Assembly: GCA_012728215.1 (NCBI GenBank) | Contig: JAAYFO010000046.1 | Location: 1 to 41,398 of the forward strand | From: Spirochaetales bacterium | GTDB lineage: Bacteria; Spirochaetota; Spirochaetia; Sphaerochaetales; Sphaerochaetaceae | DNA length: 41,398 nucleotides | Direction of reading: 5' to 3' | Shown here: positions 25,112 through 33,651 of the stretch, piece by piece | How positions within the stretch are numbered: position 1 is the first letter of the stretch | Layout of the letters: each line of letters opens with the position of its first letter | The notes under the pieces: model-generated | What the model saw: the letters and a program-made list of their open reading frames with translations, nothing else | Database searches by the model: none | Told to the model about the DNA's origin: nothing | Position numbers and translations under genes: made by a program

Positions 25112-25992
25112 TAGAATTTACCTCCTGCTTTTTCTACAGAACTACGTGTAGCTCTTCTAGCCAGTTCTGTAATCAGTTGGATTCTGAACTCCTTGGTGGC
25201 TCTCCATGATGTTCTTGGATTGACATCCAGAACAGCATTGGATGCAACTGTCTCCATGAGGTTTTCATCTACCTTTGCCTGATTTGCCGCTTTTTCAGCT
25301 GAGAAGGCTCGAATTGGTGTTGGAGCAGCTACTCCAAAGGCAATTCGCAGTCGCTGAACAGTCTTCTTGTCAGCAGACAATCTGACATTGACAGAACAGC
25401 CCAGGGTGGCGATGTCCATGGCACTTCGCTGTGCGTATTTGATGTATTCTCCGAATGTGTCCTGATAGCTGTCCTTGAGAATCCTGATTCCAGTAAGTAT
25501 CTCATTTGGATGAAGATCGACTTTACCAGGTCCCAGATTGAATTCCGAATACGGGAGTATCCTGACTCCATCAAGACTGGTGATCTCCAGAACTGCATCA
25601 TAAGCCTTCAATGTGGAGGCTGAATCGGCAGAAGTGACTCCGTTGCATATGTTGCCACCGATTGTGCCGATGTTTCTTATCTGAGGGCCTCCTACCTGAT
25701 CGACTGCTTCTCCCAGGGTGGGAAGATACTTCCTGATAATTGGGTTTGCAGTGATGTGTGAGAAACTGGTAAGCGGTCTTATCAGAATCGTTCCATCTTC
25801 TTCGAGACAGATGCCGCGAAGTTCATTCAGGCCATAGATGCTGATCACCGAACTTCCCGCAAGCTTTCCTTCTCGGGTCTTTATCAGAATATCGCTTCCT
25901 CCGGCGAGAATCAGAGCTTTTGGATGGTCAGCCTTCATCTGCAGTGCTTCTGCGACAGTCCTGGGTTGGTATATTTTCTCGAAATCGTACAT
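25111..25992 (-). CDS. Xanthine-dehydrogenase-type FAD-binding subunit
   Basis: 293 residues, normal length. FAD-contacting motifs LILAGGSDILI (near 27-37) and IGTIGGNICNG (near 107-117) are intact, as is the QIRN segment before the second. The C-terminal CO-dehydrogenase-flavoprotein-type domain is present. It passes electrons from the Fe-S subunit to NAD+ or another acceptor. A strong AAGGAGG SD precedes ATG 25992; the gene is 46 bases after the large-subunit gene and overlaps the small-subunit gene by one base. Confidence 0.92.
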   Translation of the reverse strand: MYDFEKIYQPRTVAEALQMKADHPKALILAGGSDILIKTREGKLAGSSVISIYGLNELRGICLEEDGTILIRPLTSFSHITANPIIRKYLPTLGEAVDQVGGPQIRNIGTIGGNICNGVTSADSASTLKAYDAVLEITSLDGVRILPYSEFNLGPGKVDLHPNEILTGIRILKDSYQDTFGEYIKYAQRSAMDIATLGCSVNVRLSADKKTVQRLRIAFGVAAPTPIRAFSAEKAANQAKVDENLMETVASNAVLDVNPRTSWRATKEFRIQLITELARRATRSSVEKAGGKF

Positions 25993-26038
25993 TTCTGTCT
26001 CCTCCTTGCATTAAACTGGTTGAGTGGACTATCTTGTC

Positions 26039-28324
26039 CTACTTAATGAGTCCTGCCTTCTTGAATTCGAAGAATAGATGCTCAGGATTCAGTGGAATGG
26101 CATCAACAGCCACTCCAGTGGCATCCAGCAGAGCATTTCTGATTGCCGGGGCTACAGGGATGACCGGTGGTTCTCCAAGAGCCTTGTTTCCAAACGGTCC
26201 GGTAGGATCCTTTGGTTCCACGAATTCCACATTGAGCTCAGGCGTGTCAAGCGCTGTCATGAGCTTGTAGTCAAGCATGTTGTCATCAAGCGTTCTTCCA
26301 GTCTTGGGATCGTAGACCATCCGTTCCAGAAGTCCATACCCAAGACCCATGCTCATGCCTCCGTGAACCTGTCCCGCCGCAAGCATCGGGTTGATGATCG
26401 TTCCGGAATCATGGACGTTGATGATGTTGTTCACCTTGATCTTGCACAGTGGGATATCCACCTCGATATCTGCAAAGCAGACTCCGAATGAATATGTGTT
26501 GTCAGAGCAATGATGAGTTTCTTCAGCGGCTATATGATGGGAATTGGATAGACTGTAACAGGCTTCCATAGCCACCTCAGCAAGAGAAATGAGCTTCTCG
26601 TTACTCACTGTATGAACTATCCAGTTGTCCTGCAGATCCAGATCGGATTCATCCTTTTTAAGCATGTAGGCGGCGAATTCGCAGATTTTCTTCTTGAGTG
26701 CAAGTCCTGTCTTCTTCACTGCCATTCCGCAGACATAAGTCTGGCGTGAGGCATAGGCTCCTGTATCATATGGTGTGATGTCGGTATCCTGAGTGGACAT
26801 GATGTGAACGCTTTCAAGTGGGATTCCCACGGTGTCGGCGCACATCTGTGAGAATACCGTATCTGCGCCCTGACCGATTTCCGTTGCTCCCCTCTGAAGC
26901 GGCACTGTGCCATCCTGGTTAAGCACCATGCGGCATGCGGAAGTCTCAAGAGAAATTGGGTATACACCTGTCTTGTAGCAGAAAATCGCCATTCCGATGC
27001 CATGGCGGACAGGACCGTTCTCCTTGGCGTATTCTTTTTGTTTCTCGTCCCAGTGAATGAAGTTTCTTCCCTTGTTCATGCATTCCTGAAGCCCTGTGGA
27101 ATGACAGGTTATCGTAGTGATCGGATCGACATAGCCCATTTGCATCATGTTCTTCTCTCTGATGGCGATTCTGTCGATTCCAACGGCCTTTGCCACATCG
27201 TCGATATGAGCTTCCAGTGCGAATCCAATCTGAGGTATTCCATATGCCCGCATGGCGCCAGCTGTCTGCAGATTGGTGTAGACCGTATAGGCATCACCCT
27301 TGATTGCCCCTGATGGATACATCATCCTGAAGGCGTTGACCGCATTGGCAACCAGGGCGTGAGCATGAGAAGCATAGGCGCCTTGGTTGGAATAGGCTTC
27401 AACAGACCTTGCCGCGAAGGTTCCATCCTTGCGGACATAGCTTACAATGTGAAAGTCCATGGCATGGCGGATCCTGGTACATACGAAGGTCTCTTCCCTT
27501 GTGTAAAATAGTCCTACGCAGCGGCCTCCGACCTTTGTAGTCAACCAGGCATTCAACGGTTCTGTCAGTGCATCCTGCTTATTGCCGAATCCACCTCCGA
27601 TGTAAGGCTTCACAATCTTCACCTGACCGAAACTGCATCCCAGCGCCTGGGTGCATATTCTTCGGACAATATGGGGAATCTGAGTGGAAGATACAACGAC
27701 TATCTTGTCTCCCTCCATGTAGGCAAATGAAGAAGCGTTCTCAATATGGCAGTGCTGAACCGGCTGAGTGTGATAATCGCCTTCAACCTTGATCAATCCA
27801 GGTTCTGTGATTGCATTGTCGAATTTTCCAACTTCGTACTGTGAATGGACTATTACGTTTCCAGGTTTCTCTTCATGAATGACTGTCGCACCCGGCTTCA
27901 TTGCATCTGCCACTGTGAAAACAGGCGGGTACTCTTCATATTTGACCTGAATCAGTGCGAGAGCCTGCTTTGCGGCGATTTCAGTCTCAGCAATGACAAC
28001 TGCGATGTCATCACCATAGAATCTGACTCTCTGGTTCAGGAGCTTCCTGTCGGAAATGTCCTGATGTTTCTTTTCCGTGGACCAAGGATGCCCTGCTGTA
28101 GGATACTGTATGTCCGGGACGTCGAAGCATGTGAGTATCTTCACGACTCCTGGTATCTTACCAGCCTCATCCAAATCGAATGACAGAACCTTACCATTTG
28201 CAATGGTGCTGTGCATCACTTTTGCGATCAAGGCATTCCTGGGAAAGAGATCTGCGGTATACTTTGCTCTTCCCGTGACTTTTTCAAAGGCGTCGACTCT
28301 TTCTACTGGCTTCCCAACTACCAT
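26039..28324 (-). CDS. Xanthine-dehydrogenase-type molybdopterin subunit
   Basis: 761 residues. It has the two-part aldehyde oxidase/xanthine dehydrogenase fold: an N-terminal domain (RVDAFEKVTGRAKYTADLF), the GGGFGNKQD cofactor motif, ATEIGQGADT, YDTGAYASRQTYV, and the catalytic glutamate in ALGEPPVIPVAPAI near the C-terminus. The YASRQTYV block recalls purine-hydroxylating XdhA proteins, so xanthine/hypoxanthine oxidation is the favoured role. The frame opens at 28342, but ATG 28324 has GGGAGG (28335-28330) at ideal spacing. It is the first gene of the operon, under a full-consensus promoter. No molybdenum-cofactor or XdhC-type maturation gene is nearby. The adjacent nucleoside phosphorylase is broken. 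Confidence 0.9.
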   Translation of the reverse strand: MVVGKPVERVDAFEKVTGRAKYTADLFPRNALIAKVMHSTIANGKVLSFDLDEAGKIPGVVKILTCFDVPDIQYPTAGHPWSTEKKHQDISDRKLLNQRVRFYGDDIAVVIAETEIAAKQALALIQVKYEEYPPVFTVADAMKPGATVIHEEKPGNVIVHSQYEVGKFDNAITEPGLIKVEGDYHTQPVQHCHIENASSFAYMEGDKIVVVSSTQIPHIVRRICTQALGCSFGQVKIVKPYIGGGFGNKQDALTEPLNAWLTTKVGGRCVGLFYTREETFVCTRIRHAMDFHIVSYVRKDGTFAARSVEAYSNQGAYASHAHALVANAVNAFRMMYPSGAIKGDAYTVYTNLQTAGAMRAYGIPQIGFALEAHIDDVAKAVGIDRIAIREKNMMQMGYVDPITTITCHSTGLQECMNKGRNFIHWDEKQKEYAKENGPVRHGIGMAIFCYKTGVYPISLETSACRMVLNQDGTVPLQRGATEIGQGADTVFSQMCADTVGIPLESVHIMSTQDTDITPYDTGAYASRQTYVCGMAVKKTGLALKKKICEFAAYMLKKDESDLDLQDNWIVHTVSNEKLISLAEVAMEACYSLSNSHHIAAEETHHCSDNTYSFGVCFADIEVDIPLCKIKVNNIINVHDSGTIINPMLAAGQVHGGMSMGLGYGLLERMVYDPKTGRTLDDNMLDYKLMTALDTPELNVEFVEPKDPTGPFGNKALGEPPVIPVAPAIRNALLDATGVAVDAIPLNPEHLFFEFKKAGLIK

Positions 28325-28374
28325 TGGAACCTCCCTATGCATAAGGTCTGTTTCCCTTCATGCTGTATCAATAA

Positions 28375-28404
28375 ATTATAACCTTCTAAAATGTGAGTTG
28401 TCAA
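28375..28404 (-). promoter_or_regulatory. Consensus promoter of the xdh operon
   Basis: Minus-strand TTGACA (28404-28399), 18-base spacer, TATAAT (28380-28375): a perfect match in both hexamers, the best promoter in the window. The predicted leader is about 44 bases. Confidence 0.75.
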
Positions 28405-28412
28405 TGAGAGTT

Positions 28413-28439
28413 GTTGCATTACGTTGCAGAAATTGCAAC
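28413..28439. promoter_or_regulatory. Triple TGCAAC/GTTGCA operator-like cluster
   Basis: On the plus strand GTTGCA occurs at 28413-28418 and 28423-28428, and its complement TGCAAC at 28434-28439. The last two form a palindrome with a five-base spacer; the first two form a direct repeat at ten-base spacing, one helical turn. The cluster ends eight bases upstream of the xdh -35, a typical activator position. Confidence 0.5.
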
Positions 28440-28465
28440 TTGATTTGTCATTGCAGATTGCTGAT

Positions 28466-29224
28466 TCATAGCTGTGCAGCAGTTTCCAAAGCCACCTTCA
28501 TCAGTATCTGCTGCATGCTGCTTCCCATGTGACCCATAGTTCCCTTGTCCCAGCTGGGGCCGTCAAGACGGTCTTCTGTGAACAGAAACTGGTAAGACTC
28601 GATTTTTCTGAATTGTGACACTGCCATTATCGAGGCGCATTCCATGTCCACTCCAATGCATCCAAGAGACTTCATCCTGTTCGTCATTCCTGGTGTCTCG
28701 CGGAAAGGAGCATCAGTCGTCCATACAGGACCTGTCACAAAAGGAACATTCAGTTCCTCGAAAATGGAAGACAGCCTTGGGCATGTCGTGATGTCCACCT
28801 AGTCTCCTTTTTCCATGTAATGACCGCTTGTGCCTTCATCTCTGAAGGTCTTTGACGGGACAATCAGCTTTCCTTGGGTGAGAGAGGAATTCAATGCACC
28901 GCAGGAACCAAAGAAAAGGAACGTGGAAGCCCCTCTGGAGATGGTTTCTTCCATGAATACAGAAGTCGCCGGTCCGCCTTGCATCGAAAGGTACATCCCG
29001 ATTTTTCGTTCACTGTATTCAAACTCGTAGATAGGATACCCCAATCCTGCAAAATGAGTACCGATTACCTTTGCCTGGAACTCTCATTGAAGCATCTCTG
29101 TGAATCTTTTGTGAAAGCATACGATTACTGTCTCGGGAAAGCCTTCCTGCCTTGGGGCTATGTGTTCAGGCCTGAGTATTCCTTGCTCATTCAGATCAAA
29201 TTGAAAGTCTGCTGCGTTGTTCAT
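28466..29224 (-). pseudogene. Nucleoside phosphorylase gene with two in-frame stop codons
   Basis: One continuous frame of 252 codons from ATG 29224 (SD GGAAGGA seven bases upstream) to the TGA at 28466-28468, interrupted by TGA at codon 47 (29086-29084) and TAG at codon 142 (28801-28799). There is no frameshift. All three pieces match one family, the uridine/purine nucleoside phosphorylases (PNP/UDP superfamily): IYEFEYSERKIGMYLS, LFFGSCGALN, the DEGTSGHYM segment, GPVWTTDAPFRET and GCIGVDMECASIMAV with its nucleoside-binding Met-Glu. It would have released bases from nucleosides, feeding the xdh enzyme whose operon starts just downstream. Recent loss, an assembly error or readthrough are all possible; other genes in the window use standard stops. 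Confidence 0.85.
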
Positions 29225-29374
29225 CTTGAATCCTTCCTCGGTTCAGAATAGTGACAGAACTGACATGTGTCCAGCCATGATACTGAATGGTTGATTTATC
29301 GCAGCAAAACCAGCATGCCAGTTGATTGAAACAAGCGTTTGTCCTACTGGAAATCAAAGGGTTGAAATTTATGG

Positions 29375-29403
29375 TTGCAAATTTGGGTTTAATCTCATAA
29401 AAT
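29375..29403 (+). promoter_or_regulatory. Putative promoter of the galactokinase-like gene
   Basis: TTGCAA (29375-29380), 17 bases, TAAAAT (29398-29403). It ends three bases before ATG 29407 and twelve before ATG 29416, so the transcript leader would be absent or very short. Confidence 0.4.
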
Positions 29404-29406
29404 GGA

Positions 29407-30573
29407 ATGGAAAATATGAATCCTGTTGTTGCTAAACATTTTGAGGAATATTCGCAGGAGCCTCTGGTAATAGTCGAGGTCCCCGGTGTTTCAATTCTCT
29501 TCGGTGAGTTTGCAGATTTCTGCAAGGGGCATTCAGTATGTGCCGCGAATAGTCTCAGGCTGGAGATTGGGATTTCCCTTAGGGAAGACAATCTGGTGAA
29601 AATGTCCAATGCATACAGCGGTGATCACAAGAGATTCTCTCTTTCTGGGATAAAATTCCGAAAGGAAGATCGCTGGGGAAACTTCATCAAGGGAGTTGCT
29701 CTTGGCATTCAGAATGAGAATCATCAGATTTCAGGACTCAATATCACTTTCACAGGAAGCTTGCTTGCCAGCGATGCCGAGACAGTTGCCGCAGGCATGG
29801 GAATCGGAGTTGCGATTGGGTTGAACAAGCTCTTTGACCTTCATATGGAACGTGGCGAGATCATTCGGCATGTGTATCTGTCCAATACTGGCTTCTGTCA
29901 GGAGAATTGCCGATACATGGTGCTTATGGCGATGCTGGATGCCAAACAAGACCATGTGATGCTGTTTGACAATCAGCAGGTTTCCAGCAAGTTCCTTCCT
30001 TTTTCCAACCAGAATCCGGAATACAGATTCTGCATTGTGGAGAGCAGGATACAGCCATCCGCAATGCGTGAGGAACTCAGGGCCAAGGAACATGCAATGA
30101 AGAAAGCCTTTGCGATTCTGAAGAAGAACTATCCGAACATCTCTCTCAGGGAGGTTCCCGAGAGTGAACTGTCGGAGAGAGTGATCAGGATTGATGAGGA
30201 ATCAAGGCAGATCTGTTCCTATATTCTGGAAGAAAGCAGAATTGCCAAGGAATCCTTCAAGTGTCTGGAGGCGGATGATGTCGCTGGCCTGGGCAAGCTG
30301 ATGAACAGAGTACAGAAAGGACTGCGTGATAAGCTTGATCTGACATGCCCGGAGGTTGACTGGCTGGTGAAGAGAGCAAATGAGATCAGTGGCTGCATAG
30401 GCTCCTGCCTCATACCCACCGGTCTTGCCGGTTCGATTCTTATGCTGATGAATGCAAATGCATATGAATCTTTCCAGGAAAAACTGGCGGACTATGAGCA
30501 CATATTTGGTTTTTCTGCACAGATCAAGGATTTCAGTTGCAGTGGTCCGGCTGCAATAGTGCAACCTGTATAG
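29407..30573 (+). CDS. Galactokinase-fold protein with degenerate active site (probable pseudokinase)
   Basis: 388 residues and full-length GHMP/GalK architecture, but every diagnostic motif is altered. The GRVNLIGEHTDY motif reads GVSILFGEFADF (Arg to Val, His to Phe). The phosphate-binding GLSSSA motif reads SLLASDAETVAAG. The catalytic GIMDQ becomes RYMVL, losing the Asp. The C-terminal GGGFGG reads PTGLAGS. The surrounding fold is kept, e.g. KQDHVMLFD and LDLTCPEVDWLV. This argues for a binding or regulatory protein, not a working galactokinase, by analogy with Gal3-type sensors. ATG 29416 (fourth codon) is an alternative start; neither has a good SD. It is 32 bases upstream of surE. Confidence 0.75.
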   Translation: MENMNPVVAKHFEEYSQEPLVIVEVPGVSILFGEFADFCKGHSVCAANSLRLEIGISLREDNLVKMSNAYSGDHKRFSLSGIKFRKEDRWGNFIKGVALGIQNENHQISGLNITFTGSLLASDAETVAAGMGIGVAIGLNKLFDLHMERGEIIRHVYLSNTGFCQENCRYMVLMAMLDAKQDHVMLFDNQQVSSKFLPFSNQNPEYRFCIVESRIQPSAMREELRAKEHAMKKAFAILKKNYPNISLREVPESELSERVIRIDEESRQICSYILEESRIAKESFKCLEADDVAGLGKLMNRVQKGLRDKLDLTCPEVDWLVKRANEISGCIGSCLIPTGLAGSILMLMNANAYESFQEKLADYEHIFGFSAQIKDFSCSGPAAIVQPV

Positions 30574-30590
30574 CATTTTATCCTTTGATG

Positions 30591-30599
30591 TGATTTAAT
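30591..30599 (+). promoter_or_regulatory. Extended -10 giving a leaderless surE mRNA
   Basis: TGATTTAAT (30591-30599) is an extended -10; its hexamer TTTAAT ends exactly six bases before ATG 30606, and no SD is present (only GGAC). The -35 is weak. Confidence 0.4.
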
Positions 30600-30605
30600 T
30601 GGACT

Positions 30606-31382
30606 ATGAAGATTCTGATGACAAATGACGACGGCTATGATGCCGGAGGATTGCTTGTTCTGGAAAAAATGTTTTCCGAGGCAGGCCATGAAGTTTGGGT
30701 ATGTGCACCTGATTCGCAGCGAAGTGCAAGTAGCCATCGGATATCGATACATTCACCTGTAAGTATCCGTAATGTCGGTCAAAGGCATTTCGTCTGCTCG
30801 GGAACCCCGGCGGACTGTGTCCTGTTCTTCTTGGGATATCATATCATGGATACTCCTGACCTTGTGGTTTCAGGAATCAATGTCGGTTATAACTGTGGTT
30901 CGGATATAATATATTCGGGAACCGTTGCCGCGGCACGCGAAGCAGCACTTCACGATATTCCATCCATTGCAATAAGCCTTCAGGACCCCCAGTCAAGTGA
31001 TGATGTTCTGGACTTTGTTCCTCCATCCAGATTCCTTCTGGAAAACCTGGACTCCCTTTACCCGCTTTGCAATGGTGCAAGCTTTCTCAACATTAATGTC
31101 CCCAAGGTCTTCAGGCCTGGATTCAAGGTCTCTGAAATCGGAAAGCTGGATTACCAGGACAATCTGGTCCCTGTTGACAGAAATGACACCGATAAAATCA
31201 CGACAAATCTGAAGATAGCCAACTGGGTCCATCCTCAAGTGGTGGATGGGAATGGGAGAAGTGATATGGAACTTGCTCGTCAGGGATGGATAACAGTCAC
31301 TCCACTTATGGTGTTTCCCGGGGTGGATCAGAAAAAGATGGAAGCCCTGAAAAAGCTTTCGGCCTGCTGTAATCCTGACTGA
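30606..31382 (+). CDS. surE: 5'/3'-nucleotidase SurE
   Basis: 258 residues. The N-terminal MKILMTNDDGYDAGG carries the metal-binding Asp8-Asp9; the Ser/Asn ligands appear in APDSQRSASSH and SGINVGYNCGSD, and SGTPADCV is conserved. SurE dephosphorylates nucleoside 5'- and 3'-monophosphates (and polyphosphate) in the cytosol, linking to the nucleoside genes in this window. Length is typical. The start is fixed by the family N-terminus. Its promoter suggests a leaderless transcript, although cotranscription with the galactokinase-like gene 32 bases upstream is also possible. Confidence 0.93.
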   Translation: MKILMTNDDGYDAGGLLVLEKMFSEAGHEVWVCAPDSQRSASSHRISIHSPVSIRNVGQRHFVCSGTPADCVLFFLGYHIMDTPDLVVSGINVGYNCGSDIIYSGTVAAAREAALHDIPSIAISLQDPQSSDDVLDFVPPSRFLLENLDSLYPLCNGASFLNINVPKVFRPGFKVSEIGKLDYQDNLVPVDRNDTDKITTNLKIANWVHPQVVDGNGRSDMELARQGWITVTPLMVFPGVDQKKMEALKKLSACCNPD

Positions 31383-31437
31383 TTTGTCTTGACCTTTTGG
31401 CAATGGAAAGTTAGTTTTGATTTGGCAGAGGTAATAA

Positions 31438-32592
31438 ATGAAATCTGATACTGTCTATATGGACAACAATGCCACGACATGCATGGCGCCTGAAGTGATT
31501 GATGGAATGCATGAGGCAGAGAAAATATATGGAAATGCATCAAGCATGCACCAAAGAGGACGTGAAGCAGCGGCTTTAGTCGGTTTATCCAGAGAGTCGG
31601 TGGCCAGGTTGCTTGGATGTGATGCAGATGAGGTGATATTCAACAGTGGAGCCACCGAGTCAAACAATGCGGTATTCAATATTGCAAGACATCTGATTGC
31701 ACTCAAGGGTGGAAAGATCGTCACGACAACCATCGAACATCCTGCAATAATCGAGACCGTCAAATATCTGAGAACCGAAGGAGTCAGAGTAGATCTTGCT
31801 GAAGTTGACCCCGAAGGCATTGTGAAGATCGATCAGCTTGAAAAGCTTGTCGATGACGATACTGTCCTGGTTTCGGTGATGATGGGCAACAATGAAAGCG
31901 GTGCCATTCAGAATGTCATGGAGGCATGTCGTATCGCCCACAGCCATGGTGCATTGTTTCATACCGATGCCACCCAGGCAATTGGAAAGATGAATATTGA
32001 TTTCAACAAGTCGGCTTTTGACTACATGAGTCTTTCTGCACACAAGTTCTACGGTCCAAAGGGAGTAGGTTGTCTCATCGTCAAAAAGGGTGCTCCCCTG
32101 TTTCCTCTGATGCATGGTGGTCATCAGGAAAATGGAATAAGACCAGGCACTTACAATACTCAGGCAATCTACGGCATGGGAATTGCCGCCGATCTGGCTG
32201 CAAGGAACCTCGATGACGAGATTCAAAGACTATGGGAGATGAGGGAAGCCTTGAGGAAGGGAATTGAGGAAAGAATTGAAGATGTCGTGATCAACGGAAG
32301 TCAGGAGCATTGCCTTCCTGGAACTTTGAACGTCTCATTTCCAAGAGCAGAGGGTGAGTCGATTCTTCTCATGCTTGATCTGAAGGGAGTTGAAGTATCC
32401 ACAGGCAGTGCCTGTGCAACAGGATCGCTTGAGCCGAGCTATGTGCTGATGGCGACTGGAATGGATGTCGAACTGGCCCATGGTTCTATTAGATTCAGCC
32501 TTGGCCGATACAACACTATGGAGGATGTCCAGTATGTTCTGGATGTACTTCCTCCAATTATCAGGAATCTAAGGGAGATGTCTACAAGATGA
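31438..32592 (+). CDS. nifS: Cysteine desulfurase (NifS/IscS type)
   Basis: 384 residues. PLP-binding Lys203 lies in SAHKFYGPKG and catalytic Cys326 in STGSACATGS, the loop form of class I (IscS/NifS) desulfurases. YMDNNATT at the N-terminus and GATESNN are also typical. It takes sulfur from cysteine for cluster assembly. SD AGAGG precedes ATG 31438. The stop overlaps the start of the NifU-like gene (ATGA), so sulfur donor and scaffold are made together. It is separate from the sufCB pair at 2670-4363, which lacks its own desulfurase and may depend on this one. Confidence 0.93.
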   Translation: MKSDTVYMDNNATTCMAPEVIDGMHEAEKIYGNASSMHQRGREAAALVGLSRESVARLLGCDADEVIFNSGATESNNAVFNIARHLIALKGGKIVTTTIEHPAIIETVKYLRTEGVRVDLAEVDPEGIVKIDQLEKLVDDDTVLVSVMMGNNESGAIQNVMEACRIAHSHGALFHTDATQAIGKMNIDFNKSAFDYMSLSAHKFYGPKGVGCLIVKKGAPLFPLMHGGHQENGIRPGTYNTQAIYGMGIAADLAARNLDDEIQRLWEMREALRKGIEERIEDVVINGSQEHCLPGTLNVSFPRAEGESILLMLDLKGVEVSTGSACATGSLEPSYVLMATGMDVELAHGSIRFSLGRYNTMEDVQYVLDVLPPIIRNLREMSTR

Positions 32593-33206
32593 GTGATTTC
32601 AAGAGTTTCATGACAGATTGGGTATATACGGATACAGTCAAGGACCATTTCATCAATCCAAGAAACATATGGAGAAAGGAAGATGAATTCGAGCCTGATG
32701 GATTTGGCGAAGTCGGGTCCCTTGCCTGTGGCGACCAGATGAGAGTCGGAATCAAGGTTGCGGATGGAAAGATTTCTGATATCCGTTGGCTCACATATGG
32801 ATGTGCCTCAGCTATTGCAAGTACTTCAATGATGAGTGAGATGGTAAAAGGAATGACGCTTGCCGAAGCGTATGCCATTACACCTGCGATGATTACAAAC
32901 AAACTCGGAGGACTTCCTGAGCACAAGTTTCATTGTTCCGTTCTAGGTGACAAGGCCCTTCGAGCTGCAATCGATGACTACCTTGAATCCACAGGACAGG
33001 AAAATCCCTTCAAGGGACATGTCGCCAAGATTGTATGTGAATGCAAGGGTGTCAATGATCAGCAGATAGAAGAGCTTGTGAAGACTGACAAGGTTGCAAA
33101 TCTTCAACAGCTGATGGAACTCACAGGCTTGGGTACAGGCTGCGGAAAGTGCAAGGCAGAAGCAGAAAGGCTGATAGCAGAATTCAGACACCTGTATGGG
33201 AAATAG
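32589..33206 (+). CDS. nifU: NifU-like scaffold (IscU domain plus BFD-type 2Fe-2S domain)
   Basis: 205 residues. The N-terminal IscU domain has its three cluster-building cysteines, Cys47 (ACGD, with the adjacent Asp49), Cys72 (YGCASA) and Cys116 (HCSVLG). The middle NifU/BFD domain has a permanent [2Fe-2S] site at Cys150, 152, 185 and 188 (CECKG and GCGKC). The third, Nfu-type C-terminal domain of full NifU is absent; the protein ends 17 residues after the last cysteine. It overlaps nifS by four bases. The pair is a compact house-keeping Fe-S system common in anaerobes rather than evidence of nitrogen fixation. Confidence 0.92.
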   Translation: MSDFKSFMTDWVYTDTVKDHFINPRNIWRKEDEFEPDGFGEVGSLACGDQMRVGIKVADGKISDIRWLTYGCASAIASTSMMSEMVKGMTLAEAYAITPAMITNKLGGLPEHKFHCSVLGDKALRAAIDDYLESTGQENPFKGHVAKIVCECKGVNDQQIEELVKTDKVANLQQLMELTGLGTGCGKCKAEAERLIAEFRHLYGK

Positions 33207-33254
33207 GGAGTTTCTTTATTTTTTGTCCTTATTGCCATTGTCTAGGTTTCGACA

Positions 33255-33281
33255 TGCATATATGATGTGCATATGTTTTTT
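33255..33281 (+). terminator. AT-rich hairpin and direct repeats after nifU, possible terminator
   Basis: CATAT (33257-33261) pairs with ATATG (33271-33275), followed by seven T. The same stretch contains TGCATAT as a direct repeat (33255-33261 and 33268-33274) 13 bases apart. It may be a weak terminator or a binding site for the XRE protein that follows. Confidence 0.3.
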
Positions 33282-33362
33282 TACATAGTGATCGGTATCA
33301 AAGCCGATACACGATGGTATTGGATTATCAGATTTGCTGAACAAACATAGTTGGAGAGAAAT

Positions 33363-33641
33363 ATGAAAACAAGCATTACTGATGGTTTGATGGAGAATGA
33401 GCTGTCTGAGCAGGAGAAACTCCGGAGAACTGTTTCACGCGAACTGAACGAAGCGATGGTCGCCAGAAAAGTATCAAAAGCCGATTTGGCAAGAGCCCTT
33501 GAGACTTCCAGATCGAATATCACACAGATACTGAAGGGTGATAGAAATTTCACTGTCGATACGTTGAGCAGAATCGCAGAGGCCATAGGAATGACTGTGA
33601 CCATTTCGTTTAAGAAAAACACTGGTGCACGCCGGCAATAG
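33363..33641 (+). CDS. Small XRE-family helix-turn-helix protein
   Basis: 92 residues. A single Cro/cI-type HTH occupies residues about 30-78 (KVSKADLARALETSRSNITQ, then ILKGDRNFTVDTLSRIAEAIG). Its shape resembles HigA/antitoxin-type regulators, but no toxin gene is adjacent. The frame opens with TTG 33351, but ATG 33363 has GGAGAG (33353-33358) upstream. It may regulate itself through the repeats at 33255-33274; that is inference. Confidence 0.75.
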   Translation: MKTSITDGLMENELSEQEKLRRTVSRELNEAMVARKVSKADLARALETSRSNITQILKGDRNFTVDTLSRIAEAIGMTVTISFKKNTGARRQ

Positions 33642-33651
33642 CCATCCGGCG

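Noticed and set aside
28466-29224. Recoding of TGA or TAG (selenocysteine, pyrrolysine or an altered code)
   Set aside because: Neither codon falls at a catalytic position, two different stops are involved, and genes elsewhere in the window end normally at TGA and TAG.
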